64,000 bases of DNA from Tropicimonas_B omnivorans (lineage in GTDB: Bacteria; Pseudomonadota; Alphaproteobacteria; Rhodobacterales; Rhodobacteraceae). The first letter of the stretch is position 1, and each line of letters begins with the position of its first letter. Positions 51,528 to 61,346 of the stretch are shown here, piece after piece. Under the pieces are notes generated by a model, which saw only the letters and a program-made list of their open reading frames with translations, searched no databases and was not told the origin of the DNA. Position numbers and translations under genes: made by a program. Location of the stretch: contig NZ_JAVRHL010000003.1 in NCBI RefSeq assembly GCF_031846565.1, positions 992,001 through 1,056,000 of the forward strand. The letters are read 5' to 3'.

Positions 51528-53650
51528 TCAATCCGCCGCGGCCCGTCCCGACCACGCTCGTCGCGCGCCGCCGAGGGCGGAGACCGGGAGCCATCCGCCC
51601 TGCCCGTCCGGCCAGAGGGCGAGCGTCCCGGTGCGGCCAAGCGCCTCGGGATCCAGCATCAGGCAGGGGCCGGCGCGGGGCGGGTCCGTGGCGGTGGTCA
51701 CGACGATATGGGCCGTATCGCAGGCGGCCTCGGCGCGGGCGGCGTTCCCCCGGCCGGTGACGACGGCAAGGGTCTGCCCGCCGGGCAGGTCCGCACGAAG
51801 CTCCCCCGGCCGACCGGTGAAGCCGGGGCGACGGGCGGCGGCGTCCTGAAGCGAGGTATCGCCGTCATTCTCCAGCCAGATCGAGGCGACGAACCCGTCC
51901 CCGACGGGTTTCGACAGCGCGCGCCCCTCCTCCCCCATGATCCCGACGAGCCCCCCGGACGCGGCGATCAGCACGGGCGGACGCTCCGTCCCCCACCAGA
52001 GCGCGAGGGCGGCGGCCAGCAGCGGCAGGCCGGCGAGGCGCGCCAGTCCCTGCCAGAGGATCAGCCAGAGCGCCCCGAGTGTGATAAGCGGGAGAACCGC
52101 GCCGGGCCGGGCGCATGGACCGCGGTCACCGCGCCCGGCCAGGAGGACACGGTCTCGGCGACGCGAAGGATCCAGACGAGGCCCAGTTTCATCACGCCGA
52201 GCCCGATCCCCGAGAGGCCGAGAGGCCAGAGGCAGGCGGTCAGAACGGCCGCCGGCATGACGAGAAGACCCATCACCGGCACGCTGAGGAGGTTCGCGAT
52301 CAGCCCGTAATCGGACAGGCGCCCGAAATGCGCGGCGGCGTAGGGGGCCGTCGCGGCGCCGGCGATGGCGGAGGACATGACAGTCGCGAGGATCGGGGCC
52401 GTGATCCGCGGCATCCGCGGGCCGATCTCCGGCAGTCGTCTCAAGCCGCCGAAGATGGCGACGAGGGCCGTCGTCGCGGCGAAGGACATCTGGAAGCCGG
52501 GCGACAACAGCTCTTCGGGCCTCCGCGCGAGGACGATCAGCGCGGCGATGGCGACGGCCCTGAGGGAGATCGCACGACGCTCCAGAAGGACGGCACCCAG
52601 CATCACGGAGACCATCACGAAGGCCCGCTCGGTCGAGACCGACCCGCCCGAGAGCGCCAGATATCCCGCCGCCGCCACCAGCGCGCCGGACGCTGCGATC
52701 TTCCGGCAGGGCCAGCGCAGCGCGGCGTAAGGCACGAGGGCGAGGCCCAGCCGGATCGCGCCGAGAACGACGCCTGTCAGAAGGCCCATGTGCAGCCCGG
52801 AGATCGCGAGAAGATGCGCGAGGTTGGACGCGCGCAGATGCTCCAGCCGCTCCAGATCGAGCCCGGAGCGGTCCCCTGTCAGGATCGCCGCGGCGAAGGC
52901 GCCGGACGGCCCGTCCATCCGGTCGCGGACACCGGTGCTGATCGACATGCGAAGGCGAAAGATCCAGGCGGACGGCCCCGTGTCGCGGCTGTCGTCCATC
53001 GCGAGGACCGGCGTGCGGGTGTATCCGACGGCGCCGAGCCGGCCGAAGAAGGCATGGCGCCTGAAATCGAAGCCCCCGGGCTCGGCCGGGCCGTTCGGCG
53101 GAGAGAGATTGGCGGTCAGCATGATCGCGCGGCCCGGCTCCGGCACGAAATAGTCCTGCGGCCCGTAGAGGGAGATGCGGACGCGCTCCGGCGTGCGGGC
53201 GGGCGGCAGGTCACCGAGATGGACCTCGGCCAGCGTGAGGCGGACCGCGTCCGAGGCGGAGCGGTCGATCCCGACGATCCGTCCCTCGACCGGGCCGTAA
53301 TAGCGAAAGCCGAGGACGGGAGCGCCAACGTTGCGGGCCCGCAGGTCCGCCGCGATGCCGCCGGCGAGAATGAAGGCGAGCGCCAGGATCGGCGGCGCTC
53401 CCGGCCCCGCCCGCCCCGCGACGAGACCAAGCGCGACGCAGGCGAGGCTCGCCGCGACGAGCGCCGCCGGCGCCGGATCCGAGGGCAGCACGAACCAGAT
53501 CGCGACGCCGACCCCGAAGGCCACCGGCGCCCAGTGCAAAAGGTGCCCCCTCTGGCGCTGAAGCGCGCGCGCCACTGACCCGTGCGGCCCGGTCCGCCGC
53601 GCGCCCTCGGCCGGAGCCTCCCTTGTTCCTGTCACGTCGCTTGCATACAC
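51528..53650 (-). pseudogene. comEC: ComEC/Rec2 DNA uptake channel, frameshifted
   Basis: The first 518 codons encode a ComEC protein: N-terminal hydrophobic helices, an OB-like part, and the competence core with HLLAISGLHMGLLTG and SPGFQMSF. After HAPGPA (near 52098) the frame ends early, while the next frame continues as VLPLITLGALWLILWQG, then the C-terminal metallo-hydrolase-like part (LIAASGGLVGIMG) to 51528. A two-base insertion in a GC run (GCGCGG for GCGG) explains it. This is a core gene, so it is either natural loss of competence or a consensus error. Only one shift is needed. Confidence 0.82.
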
Positions 53651-53746
53651 GTCGCCCGAGTACCGGCGGACCGGTTAGCGCAAGGTTAACGCCGGCGCGG
53701 CCACCGCCCTTCAGAGATGACCCTGGACAGAGCGGAGAGCGGCGCC

Positions 53747-55186
53747 ATGACGGACGAGACGAGAGCGACGGGCGGGACCGGGCAGACGGAGGTCGTCACC
53801 CGCTTCGCGCCCTCGCCCACCGGCGCGCTGCATATCGGCGGCGCGCGGACGGCGCTCTTCAACTGGCTCTTCGCGCGCGGCCATGGCGGCACGTTCCTGT
53901 TGCGGATCGAGGATACCGACCGGGCCCGCTCCACCCCCGAAGCCGAGCGCGCGATCTTCGACGGGCTGACCTGGCTCGGCCTCGACTGGGACGGCGACGC
54001 CGTCAGCCAGGCCGCTCAGGCGGAGCGGCACGGCGAGGTCGCGAAGGCGATGCTGGAGAGCGGCACGGCCTACAAGTGCTTCTCGACCCCCGAGGAGGTT
54101 CAGCAGGCGCGGGACGCCGCCCGAGCGGAAGGACGATCCACCAACTTCGCCAGCCCCTGGCGGGACGTGCCCGAGAGCGAGCACCCGGAGGGCCAGCCTT
54201 TCGTCGTGCGCATCAAGGCCCCCCGCGAGGGCCAGACGGTGATCGAGGATGCCGTCCAGGGCAGCGTCACCTGGGCGAGCCGCGATCTCGATGACATGGT
54301 CCTCCTGCGGTCTGACGGCACGCCCACTTACATGCTTGCCGTGGTCGTCGACGATCACGACATGGGGGTCACCCATGTCATCCGCGGGGACGATCACCTC
54401 GCCAATGCCGCACGGCAGAAACTGATCTACGACGCGATGGGCTGGACCGTCCCGGTCTTCGCGCACATCCCCCTGATCCTCGGACCCGACGGTAAGAAGC
54501 TGTCCAAGCGTCACGGTGCGACGGGCGCCGCCGAATACCGCGCCATGGGGTATCCCGCGGCGGCGATGCGCAACTACCTGGCGCGCCTCGGCTGGTCCCA
54601 CGGCGATGACGAGTTTTTCACCGACGAACAGGCCAAGGACTGGTTCGACCTGGCCGGAATCACCAAGAGCGCCGCGCGTCTCGACTTCAAGAAACTTGAG
54701 CATATCAGTGGCTTGCATATCGCTGCCGCACCGGACGTCGCCCTCGTCGAGGAGGCGGACGGCTATCTCGCGGCCACCGGGGCGCCGCCACTTTCGGACG
54801 ATCAGCGCGCGGCCTTCCTGGCCGCGATGCCGCATCTGAAGGAACGGGCCAAGACCTTCGGCGAGCTCTTTGAAAAAGCGCATTTCGCCCTCGGGAGCCG
54901 CCCCTTCACCCCCGACGAGAAGGCAGCCAAGGCGCTCGACCCGGACGCCCGCGCGCTTCTCGGCGATTTGACGCCGCACCTGCGAAACGCTACTTGGGAG
55001 CGCACCGCACTCGAAACGGCATGCGGCGATTTCGCCGCCGAACGGGGAATTAAATTCGGCAAGATGGCCGGCCCCATCCGCGCTGCCTTGTCGGGGCGGA
55101 CAGTTACCCCGAGTGTCTTTGACATGATGCTCGTGATCGGCCGGGACGAGACCATCGACCGGCTCAAGGACGCGGCGGAGGGCTGA
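53747..55186 (+). CDS. gltX: glutamate-tRNA ligase
   Basis: The 479-residue product has the class I motifs RFAPSPTGALHIGGART and KLSKRHGA, the EDTDR region and the C-terminal anticodon-binding helices ending in IDRLKDAAEG. This is a normal discriminating or non-discriminating GluRS; no other glutaminyl enzyme is seen in the window. I start at ATG 53747, ten codons after ATG 53717, with GGAGAG upstream. It stands divergently from comEC. Confidence 0.95.
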   Translation: MTDETRATGGTGQTEVVTRFAPSPTGALHIGGARTALFNWLFARGHGGTFLLRIEDTDRARSTPEAERAIFDGLTWLGLDWDGDAVSQAAQAERHGEVAKAMLESGTAYKCFSTPEEVQQARDAARAEGRSTNFASPWRDVPESEHPEGQPFVVRIKAPREGQTVIEDAVQGSVTWASRDLDDMVLLRSDGTPTYMLAVVVDDHDMGVTHVIRGDDHLANAARQKLIYDAMGWTVPVFAHIPLILGPDGKKLSKRHGATGAAEYRAMGYPAAAMRNYLARLGWSHGDDEFFTDEQAKDWFDLAGITKSAARLDFKKLEHISGLHIAAAPDVALVEEADGYLAATGAPPLSDDQRAAFLAAMPHLKERAKTFGELFEKAHFALGSRPFTPDEKAAKALDPDARALLGDLTPHLRNATWERTALETACGDFAAERGIKFGKMAGPIRAALSGRTVTPSVFDMMLVIGRDETIDRLKDAAEG

Positions 55187-55247
55187 ACCAAGGGCCCCCC
55201 GTTTGCAGCACCGATACCGCCCCGGCGGATTCGAAAGAGGACGATCC

Positions 55248-56552
55248 ATGCCCGACGACAAACAGGACGCGAAAACGGCCACACTGACCTTCGACAACAA
55301 GTCGCTGGAGCTGCCCATGCTCTCGCCGACCTGCGGTCCGGACGTGATCGACATCCGCAAGCTCTACGCCCAGGGTGACATCTTCACCTATGATCCCGGG
55401 TTCACTTCCACCGCCGCTTGCGAAAGCAACATCACCTTCATCGACGGCGAGGAAGGCGTGCTCTTGCACCGGGGCTACCCGATCCAGCAGCTCGCGCAGC
55501 AATCCCACTTCCTCGAGGTCTGCTACCTGCTGCTCTACGGCGAGCTTCCCTCCGCCGAACAGCTCGAGGATTTCGAGAATCGTGTGACCAACCACACGAT
55601 GATCCACGAGCAGATGAAGAACTTCTTCTCCGGATTCCGCCGCGATGCGCATCCGATGGCGATAATGACCGGCGTCGTCGGTGCGATGTCCGCCTTCTAC
55701 CACGACAGCACGGACATCCACGATCCGTGGCAGCGCGAGGTCGCCTCTATCCGGCTCATCGCCAAGATGCCGACGATCGCCGCGATGGCGTTCAAGTACT
55801 CGATGGGTCAGCCCTTCGTCTATCCGCTGAACGAACTCGACTATGCCTCGAACTTCCTGCGGATGTGCTTCTCCGTGCCCGCCGAGGAGTATCATGTCGA
55901 CCCGATCCTCGCCCGCGCGATGGACCGGATCTTCACCCTGCATGCGGACCACGAGCAGAACGCGTCGACCTCCACGGTCCGGCTCGCCTCCTCGTCGGGT
56001 GCGAACCCGTTCGCCTGCATCGCGGCCGGCATCGCCTGTCTCTGGGGCCCGGCGCATGGCGGCGCCAACCAGGCCTGTCTGGAGATGCTGCGGGAGATCG
56101 GCACCGTCGACCGGATCCCCGAATTCATCGCCCGCGCCAAGGACAAGAACGATCCGTTCCGGCTGATGGGCTTCGGTCACCGCGTCTACAAGAACCACGA
56201 TCCGCGGGCCACGGTGATGAAGGAAAGCGCCGACGAGGTGCTGGAGCTGATGGGGATCGAGAACAACCCGACGCTCCAGGTCGCCAAGGAACTGGAAAAG
56301 CAGGCGCTGGAAGATCCCTACTTCACCGAGAAGAAGCTCTTCCCGAACGTGGATTTCTATTCCGGCATCATCCTCGATGCGATGGGCTTCCCGACCTCCA
56401 TGTTTACCCCGATCTTCGCGCTGTCGCGCACGGTCGGCTGGGTCGCCCAGTGGAAAGAGATGCTGACGGACGACCACATGAAGATTGGCCGTCCGCGCCA
56501 GCTCTATACCGGCGCCGGAGCCCGCGACTACATCGAGGTGGAGAACCGCTAA
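55248..56552 (+). CDS. gltA: citrate synthase
   Basis: The 434-residue product is a type II (hexameric, NADH-regulated group) citrate synthase with the catalytic histidines in WGPAHGGANQACLEML and GFGHRVYKN, the Asp in FYSGIILDA, and the Arg near the end. It condenses acetyl-CoA with oxaloacetate. ATG 55248 is preceded by AAAGAGGA. A clear terminator follows the stop. Confidence 0.96.
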   Translation: MPDDKQDAKTATLTFDNKSLELPMLSPTCGPDVIDIRKLYAQGDIFTYDPGFTSTAACESNITFIDGEEGVLLHRGYPIQQLAQQSHFLEVCYLLLYGELPSAEQLEDFENRVTNHTMIHEQMKNFFSGFRRDAHPMAIMTGVVGAMSAFYHDSTDIHDPWQREVASIRLIAKMPTIAAMAFKYSMGQPFVYPLNELDYASNFLRMCFSVPAEEYHVDPILARAMDRIFTLHADHEQNASTSTVRLASSSGANPFACIAAGIACLWGPAHGGANQACLEMLREIGTVDRIPEFIARAKDKNDPFRLMGFGHRVYKNHDPRATVMKESADEVLELMGIENNPTLQVAKELEKQALEDPYFTEKKLFPNVDFYSGIILDAMGFPTSMFTPIFALSRTVGWVAQWKEMLTDDHMKIGRPRQLYTGAGARDYIEVENR

Positions 56553-56583
56553 GGGCGGCTTCCCGTCGATCCGCTCATGAAAA

Positions 56584-56611
56584 GGCCCCGCCTGTTGGCG
56601 GGGCCTTTTTT
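56584..56611 (+). terminator. rho-independent terminator of gltA
   Basis: A perfect 9-base-pair stem GGCCCCGCC/GGCGGGGCC with a TGTT loop is followed by six T and lies 32 bases past the gltA stop. With the preceding A-run it can also act in the opposite direction. Confidence 0.92.
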
Positions 56612-56691
56612 CATGTCAGGGTCACGAGACGATTTGGGGCCTCGCCGGAGCGTCGCTGTCGCCGGGGTGCCGGCCGGCAGGGTCGGAGGCG

Positions 56692-57468
56692 TCAGCGGCC
56701 CTCGAATGCGGCGGGACGCTTCTCGAGGAAGGCCATGACGCCTTCGCGGAAATCGCGGGTTCGGCCGCACTCGCCCTGTAGGCGCGCTTCGACGGCGAGC
56801 TGGCCCGGCAGGTCATTGGCGAGGCCCTCCCGGAACGCGGTCTTGATCGCCCGGTAGGCAGCCGTCGGGCCTGTCGCGAGCTGGCGGGCGCGGGACCACC
56901 AGAACTCGGCGAAGCTCTCCTCCGGAACCGCCTCCCAGATCATGCCCCACTCGGCCGCAAGGGCGGCAGGGACAGGCTCGGCCAGGAGCGCGGCGCCCAT
57001 GGCCCGCGCAAACCCGATCTGGCGCGGGAGCCAATAGGTGCCGCCGGCATCGGGCATGAGACCGATGCGCGAGAAGGCCTGCGTGAAGCTCGCCGTCTCC
57101 GAGGCGATGACGATGTCCGCCGCGAGGGCCAGGTTGGCCCCTGCCCCGGCCGCAGCGCCATTGACGGCGGCGATGGTCGGGATCGGACAATTCGCGAGGC
57201 CGAGGATCATCGGCTCGTACTCGTCCCTCAGGACGCTTTCGAGATCGCTCGTGTCGAGCGTTGCGCCCTGCGCGAGGTCCTGCCCGGAGCAGAAGGCCCG
57301 GCCCCGGCCGGTCAGGACGAGCGCCCGCGCCTCGTCCGGCGCGCGCGTCGCCGCATGGGTGATCTCCGTGCGCATCCGGCTGTCGAGCGCGTTCATGACG
57401 TCCGGCCGGTCGAGGGTGACGATGGCGACGTCCTCGCGCAGCTCCCAGGTGATCGTCTCGTACTGCAT
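56692..57468 (-). CDS. enoyl-CoA hydratase/isomerase (PaaG-like)
   Basis: The 258-residue product is a crotonase-fold protein with oxyanion segments GRGRAFCSGQDLAQG and NGAAAGAGANLALAADIVIA and the acidic segment GLMPDAGGTYWLPR. The Asp at DAGG is typical of PaaG-type isomerases that lack the second hydratase glutamate. It would act in phenylacetate or fatty-acid breakdown. No other paa genes are next to it, so the substrate is open. Confidence 0.88.
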   Translation of the reverse strand: MQYETITWELREDVAIVTLDRPDVMNALDSRMRTEITHAATRAPDEARALVLTGRGRAFCSGQDLAQGATLDTSDLESVLRDEYEPMILGLANCPIPTIAAVNGAAAGAGANLALAADIVIASETASFTQAFSRIGLMPDAGGTYWLPRQIGFARAMGAALLAEPVPAALAAEWGMIWEAVPEESFAEFWWSRARQLATGPTAAYRAIKTAFREGLANDLPGQLAVEARLQGECGRTRDFREGVMAFLEKRPAAFEGR

Positions 57469-57555
57469 CGCGGCCTCCCCCGGCGTGACTTCTGCGCCGG
57501 AAAGGATGTCCGAGGGCAGCTTCGAGGGGAAGGGAGCGCGAGGTGTGACACTGCG

Positions 57556-58029
57556 TCAGTGCCGGTCCTGCTCGCCCTCCGTCAGCTCGTCGAGACGGCG
57601 GCGCTCGGCGGCACTGAAATGGGTGGCACCGGCCCCGTCGTAGCCGCGCTGGCGGCGGATGTAGAACACCGACACGCCGAGCCCCGCGAGGAGCGCCAGC
57701 GGTCCCGCGGCCCAGAGAAGGAGATTCGCCCCCGAGGTGTCCGGGCGCAAAAGCACATACTCGCCGTATCGGGACACGAGATAGGCCTCGATCTCCTCGT
57801 CGGTGTCGCCGGCGAGGATGCGCTCGCGGACGAGGACGCGCAGGTCGCGGGCGAGATCCGCATTGCTCTCGTCAATGCTTTCGGAGCGGCAGACGAGGCA
57901 ACGGATCCCGGTCGAGAGATCCCGCGCGCGGGCCTCGAGGGCGGGATCCTCCAGCATCTCGTCCGGCGTGACGGCGAGGGCGGGAAGCGTTGCGAGCGCG
58001 ATCAGGACAGCGGCGAGGAGGTGTCTCAT
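57556..58029 (-). CDS. ccmH: cytochrome c maturation protein CcmH (core copy)
   Basis: The 157-residue product has a signal peptide, the redox motif IRCLVCRSES and a C-terminal membrane helix. Compared with the accessory copy at 9874, it has a longer tail and no fused TPR part. It overlaps ccmF by ATGA and is probably the housekeeping member of the pair. CcmG and CcmI are not beside it. Confidence 0.93.
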   Translation of the reverse strand: MRHLLAAVLIALATLPALAVTPDEMLEDPALEARARDLSTGIRCLVCRSESIDESNADLARDLRVLVRERILAGDTDEEIEAYLVSRYGEYVLLRPDTSGANLLLWAAGPLALLAGLGVSVFYIRRQRGYDGAGATHFSAAERRRLDELTEGEQDRH

Positions 58030-59999
58030 TCCGCTGGCACTCCGGAGGCCGGCGCGGCCTTGCGCCGGATCGCCGCGAGGCGCAGGCGGCGGTCTCCGAG
58101 CGACAGCGCGCCGCCGAGCGACATGATGATGGCCCCCGCCCAGATCCAGCTGGCGAACGGCTTGATGTAGGTGCGGACGGCCCAGCCACCGCCCTCCTGC
58201 TGCGCGCCGATCACGAGGTAGAGATCCCGCAGGATGCCACTTCGGATGGCGGCTTCCGTGGTCGGCATTCCGGCGACGGGATAGACGCGGCGTTCCGGGT
58301 GAAGGCGGGCGATCTCGCGGCCCCCCTTGTCGACGCGCATGTCCGCCATCGTGGTCGTGTAGTTCGGGCCGCGGCCTTGGGTGACATCGTCGAGGGTCAC
58401 GCCGTAGCCCGCGACCTCGAAGCGCTCGCCGACCGCCGCGACGCGGATGTCCTCCACCTGCCAGCCCAAAAGCGCGGAGATGCCGAGGATGGTGACGCCA
58501 AATCCGGCATGGGCGACGCTCCGCCCCCAATCCGCGCCGGGCAAGCGACGGAGGCGGCCGGCGCGCTGCGCGAAGGACCCGCGACCGGTACGCTGCGCGA
58601 GATCGACCGCGGCGCCGGCGATCACCCAGACCGCGAGGCCGACGCCGAGCGGCGCGAGGATCGGCTTGCCGGTCCCGAGGGTCCAGGCCAGCGCGGCGGC
58701 GAGGAATGCGGCGGCGGCTGCGATGCGCAGGGGCCGGACAGCCTTCCCCGTGGCACGCTTCCAAGGGAGCACGGCGCCTACCGGCAGGATGAGCGCAAGC
58801 ACGATCATGAACGGGGTGAAGGCCGCGTCGAAGAACGGCGCGCCGACGGAGAGTGTGCGGCCGAAGAACATCTCGGCGGCGAGCGGCCAGAGCGTCCCCA
58901 CAAAGACGACGAAGGCGCCGACGGCGAGCAGCACGTTGTTCGCCACGAGTGCGCTCTCCCGCGAAAGCGTCGCGAAGGCGCTGCGGGCGGTCATCTCGCG
59001 GGCCCGGATGGCATAGAGGAGCAGCGCGCCGCCGACGAAGAAGGTGAAGATCCCGAGGATCACGTTGCCCCGGAGCGGATCCGTCGCGAAGGCGTGGACC
59101 GAGGTCAGAACGCCCGAGCGAACGATGAACGTGCCGAGGAGCGAGAACCCGAAGGCGAGGATGGCCAGAAGGACGGTCCAGCTCTTGAGCGTCTCGCGCT
59201 TCTCGGTGACGGCGGCGGAATGCAGGAGCGCGCCGGCGATGAGCCACGGCATGAAGGACGCGTTCTCCACCGGATCCCAGAACCAGAAACCGCCCCAGCC
59301 GAGCTCGTAATAGGCCCACCAGGACCCCAGGGCGATGCCCGCGGTGAGGAAGAGCCAGGCGGCCAGCGTCCAGGGGCGCACCCAGCGGCCCCAGGCGGCG
59401 TCCACCCGTCCCTCGATCAGCGCAGCGACGGCGAAGGAGAAGGACATCGAGAGCCCGACATAGCCCAGGTAGAGGAAGGGCGGATGGAAGGCGAGACCGG
59501 GATCTTGGAGGAGCGGGTTCAGATCCTGACCGTTCATCGGCGGCACGGCGAGCCGCTCGAACGGGTTCGACGTCAAGAGGATCAGCCCGTAGAACGCAAC
59601 GCCGACGGAGGCCTGCACGGCGAGCACCCGGGCCCTGAGCGAGGTCCGCAGCCCCCGTCCGAACCAGGCGACGGTGGCACCGAAGAGCGCGAGGATCAGC
59701 ACCCAGAGCAGCAGGGAGCCCTCGTGGTTCCCCCAGACGCCGCTGATCTTGTAGAGCATCGGCTTGTCGGTATGGCTGTTGGCGACGACCACCGCGAGCG
59801 AGAAATCCGACACGACGAAGGCCCGCATCAGGGCGGCAAAGGCAAAGCCGGTCAGCAGGACCTGCGCCGAAGCCGCGGGCCGGGCCGCCTCCATCCACCC
59901 CGCCCAGCCCTTGGCGGCGCCGATCATCGGAACGATCATCTGCACAACGGCCGCGATGGCGGCGAGGATCAGGGCGAAATGGGCGAGCTCTGTGATCAT
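58026..59999 (-). CDS. ccmF: haem lyase CcmF (core copy)
   Basis: The 657-residue product has the full CcmF plan: about fifteen hydrophobic helices, the WWD motif GWGGFWFWDPVENASF and conserved haem-ligand histidines. The copper-region copy is cut by an amber at the TGG that here reads GSWWAYYEL. This copy is therefore probably the one that supports cytochrome c maturation. I start at ATG 59999 (MITELAHFALIL); ten further codons upstream are not conserved. Confidence 0.95.
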   Translation of the reverse strand: MITELAHFALILAAIAAVVQMIVPMIGAAKGWAGWMEAARPAASAQVLLTGFAFAALMRAFVVSDFSLAVVVANSHTDKPMLYKISGVWGNHEGSLLLWVLILALFGATVAWFGRGLRTSLRARVLAVQASVGVAFYGLILLTSNPFERLAVPPMNGQDLNPLLQDPGLAFHPPFLYLGYVGLSMSFSFAVAALIEGRVDAAWGRWVRPWTLAAWLFLTAGIALGSWWAYYELGWGGFWFWDPVENASFMPWLIAGALLHSAAVTEKRETLKSWTVLLAILAFGFSLLGTFIVRSGVLTSVHAFATDPLRGNVILGIFTFFVGGALLLYAIRAREMTARSAFATLSRESALVANNVLLAVGAFVVFVGTLWPLAAEMFFGRTLSVGAPFFDAAFTPFMIVLALILPVGAVLPWKRATGKAVRPLRIAAAAAFLAAALAWTLGTGKPILAPLGVGLAVWVIAGAAVDLAQRTGRGSFAQRAGRLRRLPGADWGRSVAHAGFGVTILGISALLGWQVEDIRVAAVGERFEVAGYGVTLDDVTQGRGPNYTTTMADMRVDKGGREIARLHPERRVYPVAGMPTTEAAIRSGILRDLYLVIGAQQEGGGWAVRTYIKPFASWIWAGAIIMSLGGALSLGDRRLRLAAIRRKAAPASGVPAE

Positions 60000-60464
60000 G
60001 GGGCGCAGCCTACAGGCCGCACGCGCCATGCGGAAGCCGCCCGAGCTCGTGCTGCGCGCACGTGACGCGGCGCCGGGCGAGCGGGGCCGGGACCGGGTGG
60101 CGCCGGGGATCGTGCGAAGGCCGGATCGTGCGTCCTTCCAAATGGCCGGGACCCTTTGGGGCTCCGCCCCCGCCTTCCTCGTGGAAGGCTCCCCCGGGGT
60201 ATTTTCGGGAAAGGTGAAATGCCGTGGAGGCGCACCGGCCGGGACCTAGGCAGAAAGGGAGTGCGCAAGAGTTGCATGCGGGCGGAAGATGCCGAGGACT
60301 CGCTGCGCATGACGAGCGAGGGCGTCGGCGGCGCCCGTGATGACGCCTATGCGCTTCGGTTGGCCGTCGGTGCCGCCGCGGGCGGACCACGGGCCGCGCC
60401 GTCCTACCATCGCGCCTGCCCCTCGGCTCTTGACGCCCGCGCCGTCCACGGCTCTTCCTGCGCC
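60000..60464. other. intergenic stretch before mazG
   Basis: No gene is seen. The middle part (60158-60221) carries a palindromic repeat listed separately; the rest is GC-rich and unremarkable. Confidence 0.5.
60158..60221. repeat. REP-like palindromic intergenic element
   Basis: The stretch has two adjacent hairpins (GGGGC-TCC-GCCCC at 60158-60170 and GCCTTCC-TCGT-GGAAGGC at 60172-60189) and then CCCCCGGGGTATTTTCGGGAAAGG. Elements with a GGGGC..GCCCC head and a CTCCCCCGGGGTATTTT tail are widespread between genes of Rhodobacteraceae. I recognise it from that pattern; only one copy is in the window. Confidence 0.6.
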
Positions 60465-61274
60465 ATGATCGATCCCGACACCCTCCCCGCCGAGCCCCTT
60501 CCACGTCTCCTCGCCGTGATGGCGGCGCTTCGCGATCCCGCGGACGGGTGTCCGTGGGACCTCGAGCAGACCTGGGCGACCATCGCGCCCTACACGATCG
60601 AAGAGGCCTACGAGGTGGCCGATGCGATTGCGCGATCGGCGTGGAACGAGGTGCCGGGGGAACTGGGGGACCTGCTCCTGCAGGTCGTCTACTTCGCCCA
60701 GATGGGGCGCGAGGAAGAGCGGTTCGACTTCGGCGATATCGCCCGGATCGCGGCCGAGAAGATGATCCTGCGGCACCCGCATGTCTTCGGCACCGAGCGG
60801 ATCGCGGACGAAGCGGCTCAGAACGCGGCCTGGGAGGTTCAGAAGGCGACTGAGCGCAGGGCGCGGGGCGAGACGCGGGTTCTCGATGGCGTTGCCATCG
60901 CCCTGCCCGCGCTCAGTCGTGCCCTCAAGTTGCAGAACCGCGCCGCCCGCGTGGGCTTCGACTGGCCGGACGAGGCCGGGGTCATGGACAAGATCGTCGA
61001 GGAGGCCGGAGAACTGGCCGAGGTCGCCCGCGACGGCGATGCGGGCAGGATCGAGGACGAAGCCGGGGACCTGCTCTTCGCCGTGGTGAACCTTGCCCGA
61101 AGGCTCGGTGTGGATCCCGAGGCCGCGCTGAGGCGCACGAATGCCAAGTTCGAGCGCCGGTTTGCGGCGGTGGAAGACGAGCTCGGCGCGCGCGGCCGCG
61201 CGCCGGCGCAATCGGACCTGCCCGAGATGGACGCCATCTGGGCGGAGGTGAAGGCGCGGGAAAAGTCCGATTAA
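60465..61274 (+). CDS. mazG: nucleoside triphosphate pyrophosphohydrolase MazG
   Basis: The 269-residue product has two MazG domains: residues about 10-115 (GCPWDLEQTW, TIEEAYEVADAI, GELGDLLLQVVYF) and 160-230 (KIVEEAGELAEV, EDEAGDLLFAVVNLARR). Both carry the EExxE-12-ExxD magnesium-binding pattern. It hydrolyses NTPs and lowers ppGpp or damaged nucleotides. I use ATG 60465; the frame stays open upstream without conservation. Confidence 0.94.
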   Translation: MIDPDTLPAEPLPRLLAVMAALRDPADGCPWDLEQTWATIAPYTIEEAYEVADAIARSAWNEVPGELGDLLLQVVYFAQMGREEERFDFGDIARIAAEKMILRHPHVFGTERIADEAAQNAAWEVQKATERRARGETRVLDGVAIALPALSRALKLQNRAARVGFDWPDEAGVMDKIVEEAGELAEVARDGDAGRIEDEAGDLLFAVVNLARRLGVDPEAALRRTNAKFERRFAAVEDELGARGRAPAQSDLPEMDAIWAEVKAREKSD

Positions 61275-61346
61275 AACAATCGGAATTACTTGCTCCGAGC
61301 CCGTTGGTTTGCCATCAATTGTCGGAATCAGGAGGAGGAGTTCCCC

